Positions 31,801-39,330 of a DNA stretch of 64,000 nt are shown here, piece by piece (the first letter of the stretch is position 1; each line of letters begins with the position of its first letter). This DNA comes from Schizochytrium sp. TIO01 (taxonomy: Eukaryota; Sar; Bigyra; Thraustochytrida; Thraustochytriidae): positions 2,403,102 to 2,467,101 of the forward strand of contig SMSO01000025.1 of the NCBI GenBank assembly GCA_004764695.1, read 5' to 3'. A program made the position numbers and the translations under genes. The notes under the pieces are model-generated. The model was not told where the DNA came from. It was given only the letters and a program-made list of their open reading frames with translations, and ran no database searches.

Positions 31801-32264
31801 CATGCAGCTGCTATTCTTTACCCAAAAATTTGAGGGTTTACCTATTTATTCATCACGCGCCAGATCCCTTTTCAGAATTTCAATTTCGCTGTTTAGAGAT
31901 CTCTACTGCATCGGATGTGTTTCTTGTCAATCCTGTAGAGTGCATTATAAACGGAAGCTTCGAGAAACGTCCCAGCCCTACAGCAAACTGCAAACTTGTC
32001 GAGCTGTCTAATTCTGAGCTTGAACGCCATTATTCAGTGTTCAATAGAAATCCAAATGTACGAAAATACTATCAAGTGTTAATTATGAACCGCCACACAA
32101 GTAAATATATCCTGAAGAGTTTTTTGCAGCTCGCAGCTATTTCAATCAAAGCAAAAGCAGCTGAATATATTCGAACTTCTTTTGCCCCCGCAACGTCTAG
32201 CTCATCCATTTTCTCGCCAAAAGAACCCGTGAAAATCAAGTCAAACATGTGTCTATTGCAGTAA
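28896..32264 (+). CDS. sAC-like tandem class III cyclase paralog 4, predicted pseudo-cyclase with CaaX box
   Basis: 1122 aa. I chose the ATG at 28896 because the protein then begins much like paralog 3, with a VWLGKA block matching LWLGEA; the frame is open back to 28734. Order: IQ-like helix (about 68-92, ATQIQRFFRK); C1-like domain (about 150-370); linker; C2-like domain (about 470-680); winged-helix/TPR-like tail; C-x5-C-x9-C-x-C; C-terminal domain; final CLLQ. The first C1 metal Asp is Phe159 (YIFVSGLT); Lys233 and the second Asp237 remain, but the preceding Gly is Asp236. In C2 the transition-state Asn is Arg616 while Arg620 is kept. Loss of one metal ligand and the Asn predicts little or no activity. 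Its sister is paralog 1. CLLQ predicts prenylation. Confidence 0.82.
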   Translation: MESESNSDFSHSNSGVWLGKAIKATTEQGAGRSSVHNRVISFETLKFSRHSDLFDIKAENEEERKLHIAATQIQRFFRKLSVSRTQVQFRQRLRQCFLQLEETSENKNSEAAQRQAHEIKSKVHALTPGLIHWFLRTKGVSAANPGSTHILHGVVVYIFVSGLTEFARQVNQVKKVGDVSAVWNGQLQPIEDQTGTESMGAIECQSNLNSDVLMRCWDMIIGKIHHFQGDVVKILDDVVQVTFPVDILFSSVKKHATARSMCQSRALLFSLDLIERLRTFEIDKNVLAKDHVRLRIGLAYGEMKFHIVRSLMRSELLVSGEAADEAATLCDKAVDTEVLAHKSIGDIKDRIVLSSNFVRLRMDGSQPSTHLLYERLIVSKDYISLSQTDDPYHHNVAPRTRGGRKRSVDALPSHESFAKIGMTASFKIVETRSYHTESGISFSQSSDSMMNESHESSILRVPSQNSFTANAAMTIATFIPNRVFSSIVLGAFVAQLERAFCTVVTIVVPGVAQYGSDCDTDSMQEIVSIVDAIVKNQLGDLLQIWTDSRGFVIVAIFGNLSAQAEHMGTTAAREIALELHHMGFESAIGVASGFCKVGLIGALTRFTYSSIGDVPRLSARLASRASSTQLEKFQRPIILVDQTTFLGLPPHENQKFVVFELYVRGFEDNVQTFLPLYYKETLEDLEKHKVLADLAIIGSHKIVKVTDASEEAHRRAKWQRQEGGFVADVSRLSLGLEHSDAVQAVLKLLAIMGTVSARVDTQIVQAMFAESTTAAHLEYSLNVLRSSLQIIRFVGQNVYMINNVQGQIKPIYASLMPTYRMKLHGLLANIYAEKMSIGEITDIPQHTLQIMIGTHYSQAGVECHQEAATYLNQAITAVSYETPAQGVALAKRSYNLTRSWQNFQHSRAETTSAQAQFLIAKFQRKMGNLQSSFNAFVACLRSFTALEPLLHPPCTNLETCEYLKESLESCSCYSLPKNLRVYLFIHHAPDPFSEFQFRCLEISTASDVFLVNPVECIINGSFEKRPSPTANCKLVELSNSELERHYSVFNRNPNVRKYYQVLIMNRHTSKYILKSFLQLAAISIKAKAAEYIRTSFAPATSSSSIFSPKEPVKIKSNMCLLQ

Positions 32265-32595
32265 TTCATATTGTGAACAATTTGACTAATTCGATGCTTT
32301 CAAAATGCAAAATGTTGAGATCAATAATAAGATAACACATCCCATAGGGGTTTAGTTGAGCGAGATATCAATTCAAGTGAGTTGCGGGCTGAGAAAGAAG
32401 AACCCCCAAAACGACCGGAAAGTTGTCAACTTTATTTCTAGCCTATTAATAGATACCTCAGCGTAAAATTCAAAAGCTTACTTACTACAATATTTTGTTC
32501 AGAAACACTCCAGGTCTAACAAGCATAGCATAATCGATGGCACCCACCATATCGTCTCTCAAAATATCACCAAGTGATGCAAGGCGGGAGAAGGT
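32265..32595. other. Tail-to-tail spacer
   Basis: Short region between the convergent stops of cyclase paralog 4 and the protein kinase. It holds both 3'UTRs. No gene seen. Confidence 0.7.
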
Positions 32596-34092
32596 TTATC
32601 GCAAACTTGGAGAGCCTAGTGATGATGATGATGACGAGTCATCCCCGCTCGAACCTGCACCTGCCTCGACATCTTCAGTGTCAAGTATTCCCTGGTGCGT
32701 TGGAAAAGAGCTTACTTGCTCATTATTAGAAACGCCGATTGAACCTATAGCAGGTGGAGGCGGTACTAACTGATTGGAACCCACTAAAGCCGGCTTTGAA
32801 CCAGTAACGCTTTTGCGGCAGCCTGCTTTCTTGTTTGAATTTGTAAACTGCGTAGAGCTATTGAGCGTCGTTGTCAGACTAGGTAAGGGTTTGAGCTCTC
32901 GTAGGTGCCTGGGACTGTGGACTACCTTTGCAGGCGATGCAGTTTCTCCGTCAACCCAAGAATGCTTCAGTGCATCAGCTGCTGTGAGTCTCTTGTTAGG
33001 GTCTATATTCAATAAGCCGCTGAGCAGATCCTTGGCCGAAGAACTCAGGTTCTTCTCCCAAGAAGGATACCTCAATTTGTAGTCTGTCCGCCGCCTTTGC
33101 CGTTTATCATCAAATGGAAATACTCCACACAAAAGAACAAAGGTAACTATGCCGAGCGCCCAAACGTCAATCGATCTTGTATATGCTTTACGCCGCATCA
33201 TCTCAGGAGCAATATAGCCCATCGTTCCAAAGAATGTACGTGTACTCAATGGTGAAGCAATATCCGGGGCACGATCTACCGAGTTTGCTGCCGTAGCCAG
33301 AGTTTTAGAAAGACCAAAGTCAATAATCTTGAGACGAATTTCGCTGTAGTGTTTCACCTTCTCTTGCAGGAGTATATTCTCAAGTTTCAAATCTCGATGA
33401 ATGACATTGTGAGCGTGCATGTACGCTACTGCGCTTATCAATTGCCGCATAAGAAATGCAACTTTTGCTTCTGTCAATGTACTGTTTGGACGGCTTATAA
33501 GATAGTCAAAGAGCTCCCCTCCTCGAGCAAGCTCTGTGACTACATGGAGGTGAGTGGAAGACTCAAACATATCCTGGAGTTTGATGATATGTGGATGATC
33601 GAGTCGTCTTAAAATATCTACCTCGCGGCGAAATTGTGGTAAGAGATCGCTGTACAGCATCGTCACTTTACGTTTGTTGATTACTTTCACTGCAAATGCA
33701 CTTTGAGTGCTCTTTTGGACACATGCAAAACATCTCGCTGTGCTCCCTTTCCCAAGCTCTTCCTTGAGATCATAAACATCTGAAAATCTACGATTAGTGC
33801 CTTTTTTATTGTTCTCAGATCCTCCTTCTTCGAGACGACGGTAAGCACTTGCGTGAGAGCGCCAGCCCACATGACTGGAGTCTGGAATGTTATACTTTCG
33901 ACCCCATAAGCAAATTCCGCAAATAGTCACAGGGCAGCACGAACCTCCCTCATTCTCATCACTAAACTGACTGCTGCCTCTCGTTCGAAGGGGTCTTCGA
34001 TCATCCACATCAAACTCGGCTTCATTCGCACCATTGCGATGGCCTTCGTGACCTATTCCTCCCAGCCCCTCGGCGCCAAGGTTTACCAGCAT
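32596..34092 (-). CDS. CAMK-group serine/threonine protein kinase
   Basis: 498 aa from the first ATG (34090-34092); upstream the frame opens only from TTG. The kinase domain (about 106-379) is complete: LGKGSTARCF glycine loop, Lys136 in FAVKV, Glu157 in helix C, HRDLKLEN with Asp234, DFG at 258-260, and GYIAPEM. The sequence around DFGLSK, the long activation segment and the FDDKRQRRR to YPSWEKNLS region are typical of CAMK kinases (CHK2/CDPK-like). No FHA or EF-hand domain is present, so it is neither a full CHK2 nor a CDPK. The N-terminus carries a cluster of four cysteines (52, 53, 58, 61) that could be palmitoylated. The C-terminal 120 residues are Ser/Thr-rich and disordered. Substrate unknown. 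Confidence 0.85.
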   Translation of the reverse strand: MLVNLGAEGLGGIGHEGHRNGANEAEFDVDDRRPLRTRGSSQFSDENEGGSCCPVTICGICLWGRKYNIPDSSHVGWRSHASAYRRLEEGGSENNKKGTNRRFSDVYDLKEELGKGSTARCFACVQKSTQSAFAVKVINKRKVTMLYSDLLPQFRREVDILRRLDHPHIIKLQDMFESSTHLHVVTELARGGELFDYLISRPNSTLTEAKVAFLMRQLISAVAYMHAHNVIHRDLKLENILLQEKVKHYSEIRLKIIDFGLSKTLATAANSVDRAPDIASPLSTRTFFGTMGYIAPEMMRRKAYTRSIDVWALGIVTFVLLCGVFPFDDKRQRRRTDYKLRYPSWEKNLSSSAKDLLSGLLNIDPNKRLTAADALKHSWVDGETASPAKVVHSPRHLRELKPLPSLTTTLNSSTQFTNSNKKAGCRKSVTGSKPALVGSNQLVPPPPAIGSIGVSNNEQVSSFPTHQGILDTEDVEAGAGSSGDDSSSSSSLGSPSLR

Positions 34093-35280
34093 CTTGATCT
34101 GGCTGAAACAAGCAACCGACTGCCAGATCAATCTAGTATTGCAGTCTCAGTTTGCAGTCTAGCTCAACTCCTAAAACCTAACAAAAACTAAACCCAAGTC
34201 TTTGGTCTACGTCTTCGTCCTCGCCTTTGTCTTGATCTTTGGCTTCACCGTTGCCCATTCGAATCTCCTGCAGAGGACTTTGTTATCATGGACTGGGATT
34301 CCTTATTCTATTCACTTCCCTGTACTCGATGACGTTCTGTTGAGGTTCTGATTTCGTTATAAGTAATGTTTATTCCTTCACAGGATACTTATCCCTCTCT
34401 AGAACACGAGCGTCTCGGTAACGGCTCATGCAGAAAGCTCGGCAATAGACACGTCATGAGGAGCCAAAGTGAATTGTTTCCCTTTAGCATGACCTTCAGC
34501 ATCAAACAGTGATTTTAATGGGTTGAAATACATGTGGACATGTCTCTCCTTATGTTTTGGTGCTACCAGAAGAAAATAAGTAGTAATTGTAAGAATGAAT
34601 ATTATTACTTTTATAAAGCCATCGATGGAAGTTGCGACGATTCGTCAATGAAGGGCCAAGATGCGGTGCTCTCTAGTGCTTAAATACATCTGGACACCTC
34701 CTTAATCAATCAACCAATCAGCTAATCCAAAAGAACACCAAAACAATTGCTCCATGCTCTATTGAGGACCAAGGTCCAGGCGCTTGAGCTATGCACTACG
34801 GTACTAGGTGGCCAAGTTAGGTGTTCTGCTTCCTTTTTTTGTTCAATATTAAAATCTTACGCTGGTTTTTTTTAATTTGTTCTAGGTGGATGCAAACATC
34901 TTTTCATCTGCTAGTGTTTTCGCATGAACCCTTCCCGCCATTTTTTTAATTGAACACGCGCGCGTTTCAACTTGCAGGCGTGGAGTAATTCAAAGCTTGA
35001 CGAAAGTTCTGTTTACTAGAACATAAACCATATGGTGATTTGTCTCAACTTGCTATAATGCAATATTTTCTCTCACGCTCCTAAAAGCGTAACCATGTTT
35101 CGTTTTTTTTTAAATCTTTTTAAAACGCAGAAACTACAACTATTGCTGACGGTGGATTATTTCATAAAAAGACTAAAAATACATATAAATTAGATTGTTA
35201 AAGAAAAAAAAAGTCATCATACATTGCTAATCTTGAAACAACAGAACAGCTCCAATTTCCATAACATTAAAAAGAATGAT
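34093..35280. other. Intergenic, AT-rich
   Basis: Upstream region of the kinase gene and 3' region of the IQ/WW gene, both on the minus strand. A and T runs around 34855-34880, 35100-35120 and 35200. No gene seen. Confidence 0.65.
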
Positions 35281-38200
35281 CTATCCATATCTTGGAGCCT
35301 GAGTAGGGTCTGCATACTTGGATACAAAACCAGAAGGGGCTTCCCAGGCTGTTTCACCAGTGTACTGATTATAATAATACGCAGCTTGGTATGTATCATC
35401 GTAATATTGTAGCCATTCTTCTGTGGCACCTCCTTGGGCACCCTGCTGATTCCAAGAATTCTCATATGCTGTAGCAGGATCCTGCTGTTGGGCTCCTTGG
35501 CCGTAATAATCATATCCCTGCTGATCATAGTTATTGTAGTCGTAAAATTGATGATCATACTGATAATTGTCTGTGTCATAGTCAGTAATTGATCCGACTG
35601 TTTCATAGCCTGCTTGAACACGAGGATCAGTCCAGCTAGCCTCTCCTGTGACTGTATTATAATAGTAGTAGGCTTGCGAGTTTTCATCCCAATACTCCAC
35701 CCACTGTTCAGTTGTTGCTGGTCGTGCAGTTTCTTTTGACTTGGCTAAAGCTCTTCGATCTCTGAAACCACGGTATACGGCTTGAATTTTAGACGCTGCT
35801 AACTCTCGTTCTTGCTGTGCAAGCTGGGTTCTTCTGACTTCAAATTCTCGATCGCGTTGTGCTCGCTTGGCTTCTGTTTGGAGCCGAGCAGCCTTCGCAC
35901 GATATAGACTCTGTACTTTGATTGCGGCAAGATCGCGCTCTTGTTCCTCGCGTAAACGCAGTAGTTCCGCTTCTCGTTCACTTTCCTCCCGAATTCTTGC
36001 TAGCCGTGCTTGGTGTTCTCTGACACGCTCTTGCATTTTTCGCCGGGCTTGACGAGTGCGAAATGCACATTGAATTCGTAAAGCAGCTTCTTCCATAGAC
36101 CTCTGTTGTCTTCGCTCCTCTTCCAATGCCTTCAACCGCATTTTCTCTTTCATTGCACTAGCTCGACGTTTCTCTACCTCCTTTCTCGCAACCCTCGCTC
36201 GTGTCAGAGATTGAATCTTTAATGCAGCATGCTCCTCTTGATCTTGCTGTTCTAAGGCTTTGCGGCGTTTTGATTCCTCCCGTCGCTGGCGCACAAGTTC
36301 TTGGTTTTCCCGTTCCCACTTGATGCGCTTGCAAACTTTTCGATCTCGCCAAGCGCGATACATAGCTTGAATCTTTGCAGCTGCTAACCGTTTTTCATTA
36401 TCAAGTTGTGCATGCCTCAGCGCTGCCTGCTTCTGGCGAAGCTTTCGTGCCTCACGCCTGCTTTTCACTTGACGAAGAAAACTTTGAATATGTACTGCAG
36501 CCTCTTCTTGTCGATGTTCTAGCTCTAACTTTGACCTGACATTTTTGTCTTTCGCTTCCTGCAGAAGTTTAGCACGCTTTTCCCTACGCCGTTTTGTCTC
36601 TTTCTTTGCTTGCGCAGATCTAATGCGGTTTTGAATTTTCAATGCCGCAGCTTCTTCCTCTGCAAGCTTTTGCTGAGCTGCAATATTTTTACGTCTCTGC
36701 AGTGCCACATCTCTGGCTTGTTTAGAGCGCCACGCACTTTGCATACGAATGGCAGCGAGTTGTCGCTCTTGGCGTTCTTGCAGAGCATGCTCTTGCTCCC
36801 GCAGCTGTGCCAATGCTTCTTGCGCCTTTTTAGCATGAATCTTCCTAACGCGATCTCGTGCAAGCTTTGCTCGAAACTGCGACTGTATCCTTGTTGCAGC
36901 AGCTTCTTCTTTTGCACGCTGTATTTGTTGCCGAATAATTTCAGCTGCTCTTTTCTCCTCTTCAAATGCTTTCCGCGCGACTCGGCCTCGCTGCAACGCC
37001 TGGAGCTTTGTCGCAGCATCAGCCTCCTGCTGTTCGACTACGTGTCTTGCTTCAGACTCTCTTCTGAGCCTTTCGTTCCGAAGTCTTCGAAAACTAAGAG
37101 CGCGCTTACGTCCAAGATATCCTCGACCCAATGCTTGAATTCGTGTTGCAGCTTGCTCGCGAGCAAGATTGCGGCGTAAGTCTTGCGCAAATGCTTCTTT
37201 ACGAGACTGAAATCTTCTTCGGGCAATTTGGCCTCGTCTAATACGCTGGATGTGGCGTGCAGCTACATTTTCCTCGCGAATTTTATTTACGTGCTTACGA
37301 GCAATGTAGCCACGCGCTATTTGCTGAATCTTAACAGCTGCCCTACTCCGCTGTCGATTATGCAGCCGCACTACACGTGTTCCAACCCAGTCTCGATGTC
37401 CTCGCCATGTTTTTTGCAGCAAGACTGCAGCTTTTGTTTGGCGCATATGTAAAACCTGCCGACGGGAGCGATATCCTCGAAAGCAAGCCTGGATCTTCAA
37501 GCTAGCTTCATCTTCAGCGATCAATTGCATGCGTGTCTCCATGAGCTCAAACCCATGAATTCTGCCTTGGTAGCCGCGAATTTGAGCCTGAATAATAACA
37601 GCACTCATATATTCTGCAATTGCTTGTTGCCTTACAGCAACGATCTGCCGAGCAACAAACCCACGGAAAACACGTTGAATATTCGTAGCAGCCAAACGTT
37701 TAAGATGGGCTTTGAGGATATCTGCGAAGTGAGCTCGATCTCGCCTTGCTCGCCAAAGCGCTTGAACCTTTGTTGCTGCAGTATTTTCTCGATGAGCAAG
37801 TAACATTGCTGCGGCCAACTTTTTCCCTGCATAACCTCTATAGCAGCGTTGAATATATGTTGCAGCTCGAACATCGCGAAGTGCGACTCTTTTTGCAGCT
37901 GCTCTTTCTCTGCCTTGATGGCCTCTGAAAGTACGCTGAATTTGGAGTGCAGCGTAGCTGCGAATTTTTTCTGAAGCTCGAAGCCGTCCCAAAAATCCTC
38001 TAATAACTCGCTGGATCTGAAGGGTAGCAGCCAATCTCTCCATAGTTCGTTCGTGTTCAATGACGCGAAGCCACGTGTTCAATGCTGCAATACTTTGTTT
38101 ACGTTTCCAATTTGCAAAAAGACTTGTTAAGCGTCTACTCCCTTTTAGTTTCATGTACTGCGCTACTTGCGCCTCGTTGCGCTGCTTAGCGACATGCACC

Positions 38201-39330
38201 TTCCACATCTTCCATGCAGCCATTACATCTTTGTACTCAATCCGTCGCATAATGGCCTGAAGTTTTTGCATTCCCCAACGCTTACAATACAGTTGCGCTC
38301 GCAAACTAGTAACGTTGCAATTCTCTTGAACCCATTGCACATTTGCATTCACCTTTGCTTCAAGTTGTGACATAATTGCTTGAGTATCAGAGAGTTCTTC
38401 GCGCAGTGATTCTACAGAGTCCAGCCCAGAACGCCTTCGCTTCTTGCGCAGACGTTTTTTCCTTAAATTTCGTCCATCCAGTCTACCAGTACTGATTGGA
38501 TTCTGCTTTGTATCTGTTTGTGACGGGTCAATGTCCTGAATTTGTGCATCTAAAGTCCTTTTCATCTCTTCCATCCTTTTCCGAGTTTTCATCAAAGAAA
38601 CAAACTCCTCATAATCAATGCTTCCATCACCATCAGCGTCTGCTGATGTCATAATTTCTTCAAAATCTGTTTCCTCAATGCCTAGAGCACGTAGAACCTG
38701 AGTGACTTCTTCACTTGACAATGATCCACTACCATCTGTATCGAAGCGTTCAAAGGCTTGCAAATACTGGCTTGCTGCTTCCTCTGCAGCTCGATCAGCT
38801 TCATCTAAAGCACGGACCATTTCTTCATCCATATCTAAGGCTACGGAGAGCACACCAACGTCGCTGCTGCGCCGCCTTGTACGATTATGGTGTTCCTGAT
38901 GTTGTTGTTTATGCTGCTGCTGTTGATGTGCTACTTTGCCCTTGCTCTGTACTTGTCTATATCGAGGAATTGGTGATTTTGATGCACGCGAATGATGCCC
39001 TACTGGTGGTTTGCGTGCTTCACTTCTTTGCATGTCAGGTTTCCCCTCTTTTCGACCTCGACGGGAACGTAGGGATAAATTGCGTCCATTCATTGGTTTT
39101 TTGTTTGCATGAGTTATTTTCTCCGCCCATCTTTCAGTTTGGGGAATCTCTGGTCCTTCGTCTATACTTTGGACCTTCTCAGCCCTTTTTTGACTTTGGC
39201 GCTCTTGTTTCTGGAGCTTCGTAAGTGTTTCTCGAACGGTATCAACATCGAGGAGTTTGACCTTGTGACCTCGACTGACGAGAGTTTTTCCATTGAGTTT
39301 ACTGGCTGCCGGAAAGTAGACGTCCGACAT
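35281..39330 (-). CDS. EF-hand / 21x IQ motif / 2x WW domain protein
   Basis: 1349 aa from the first ATG (39328-39330). After a basic, Gln-rich N-terminus come two intact EF-hands (loops at about 197-208, DTDGSGSLSSEE, and 231-242, DADGDGSIDYEE). A helical spacer follows (about 300-430, with W-containing repeats like MAAWKMWKVH). I count 21 IQ motifs between about 432 and 1205, first IQRVIRGFLGR, last IQAVYRGFRDR, mostly spaced 23-55 residues apart on long charged helices. Two WW domains close the protein (about 1218-1250, WVEYWDENSQAYYYYN; and about 1310-1340, WLQYYDDTYQAAYYYN), separated by a Tyr/Asp/Gln-rich linker. It should be a long calmodulin- or centrin-loaded rod that binds Pro-rich ligands. 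The IQ array recalls ASPM, but no ASH or CH domain is present. Cytoskeletal or basal-body location is inference. Confidence 0.85.
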   Translation of the reverse strand: MSDVYFPAASKLNGKTLVSRGHKVKLLDVDTVRETLTKLQKQERQSQKRAEKVQSIDEGPEIPQTERWAEKITHANKKPMNGRNLSLRSRRGRKEGKPDMQRSEARKPPVGHHSRASKSPIPRYRQVQSKGKVAHQQQQHKQQHQEHHNRTRRRSSDVGVLSVALDMDEEMVRALDEADRAAEEAASQYLQAFERFDTDGSGSLSSEEVTQVLRALGIEETDFEEIMTSADADGDGSIDYEEFVSLMKTRKRMEEMKRTLDAQIQDIDPSQTDTKQNPISTGRLDGRNLRKKRLRKKRRRSGLDSVESLREELSDTQAIMSQLEAKVNANVQWVQENCNVTSLRAQLYCKRWGMQKLQAIMRRIEYKDVMAAWKMWKVHVAKQRNEAQVAQYMKLKGSRRLTSLFANWKRKQSIAALNTWLRVIEHERTMERLAATLQIQRVIRGFLGRLRASEKIRSYAALQIQRTFRGHQGRERAAAKRVALRDVRAATYIQRCYRGYAGKKLAAAMLLAHRENTAATKVQALWRARRDRAHFADILKAHLKRLAATNIQRVFRGFVARQIVAVRQQAIAEYMSAVIIQAQIRGYQGRIHGFELMETRMQLIAEDEASLKIQACFRGYRSRRQVLHMRQTKAAVLLQKTWRGHRDWVGTRVVRLHNRQRSRAAVKIQQIARGYIARKHVNKIREENVAARHIQRIRRGQIARRRFQSRKEAFAQDLRRNLAREQAATRIQALGRGYLGRKRALSFRRLRNERLRRESEARHVVEQQEADAATKLQALQRGRVARKAFEEEKRAAEIIRQQIQRAKEEAAATRIQSQFRAKLARDRVRKIHAKKAQEALAQLREQEHALQERQERQLAAIRMQSAWRSKQARDVALQRRKNIAAQQKLAEEEAAALKIQNRIRSAQAKKETKRRREKRAKLLQEAKDKNVRSKLELEHRQEEAAVHIQSFLRQVKSRREARKLRQKQAALRHAQLDNEKRLAAAKIQAMYRAWRDRKVCKRIKWERENQELVRQRREESKRRKALEQQDQEEHAALKIQSLTRARVARKEVEKRRASAMKEKMRLKALEEERRQQRSMEEAALRIQCAFRTRQARRKMQERVREHQARLARIREESEREAELLRLREEQERDLAAIKVQSLYRAKAARLQTEAKRAQRDREFEVRRTQLAQQERELAASKIQAVYRGFRDRRALAKSKETARPATTEQWVEYWDENSQAYYYYNTVTGEASWTDPRVQAGYETVGSITDYDTDNYQYDHQFYDYNNYDQQGYDYYGQGAQQQDPATAYENSWNQQGAQGGATEEWLQYYDDTYQAAYYYNQYTGETAWEAPSGFVSKYADPTQAPRYG

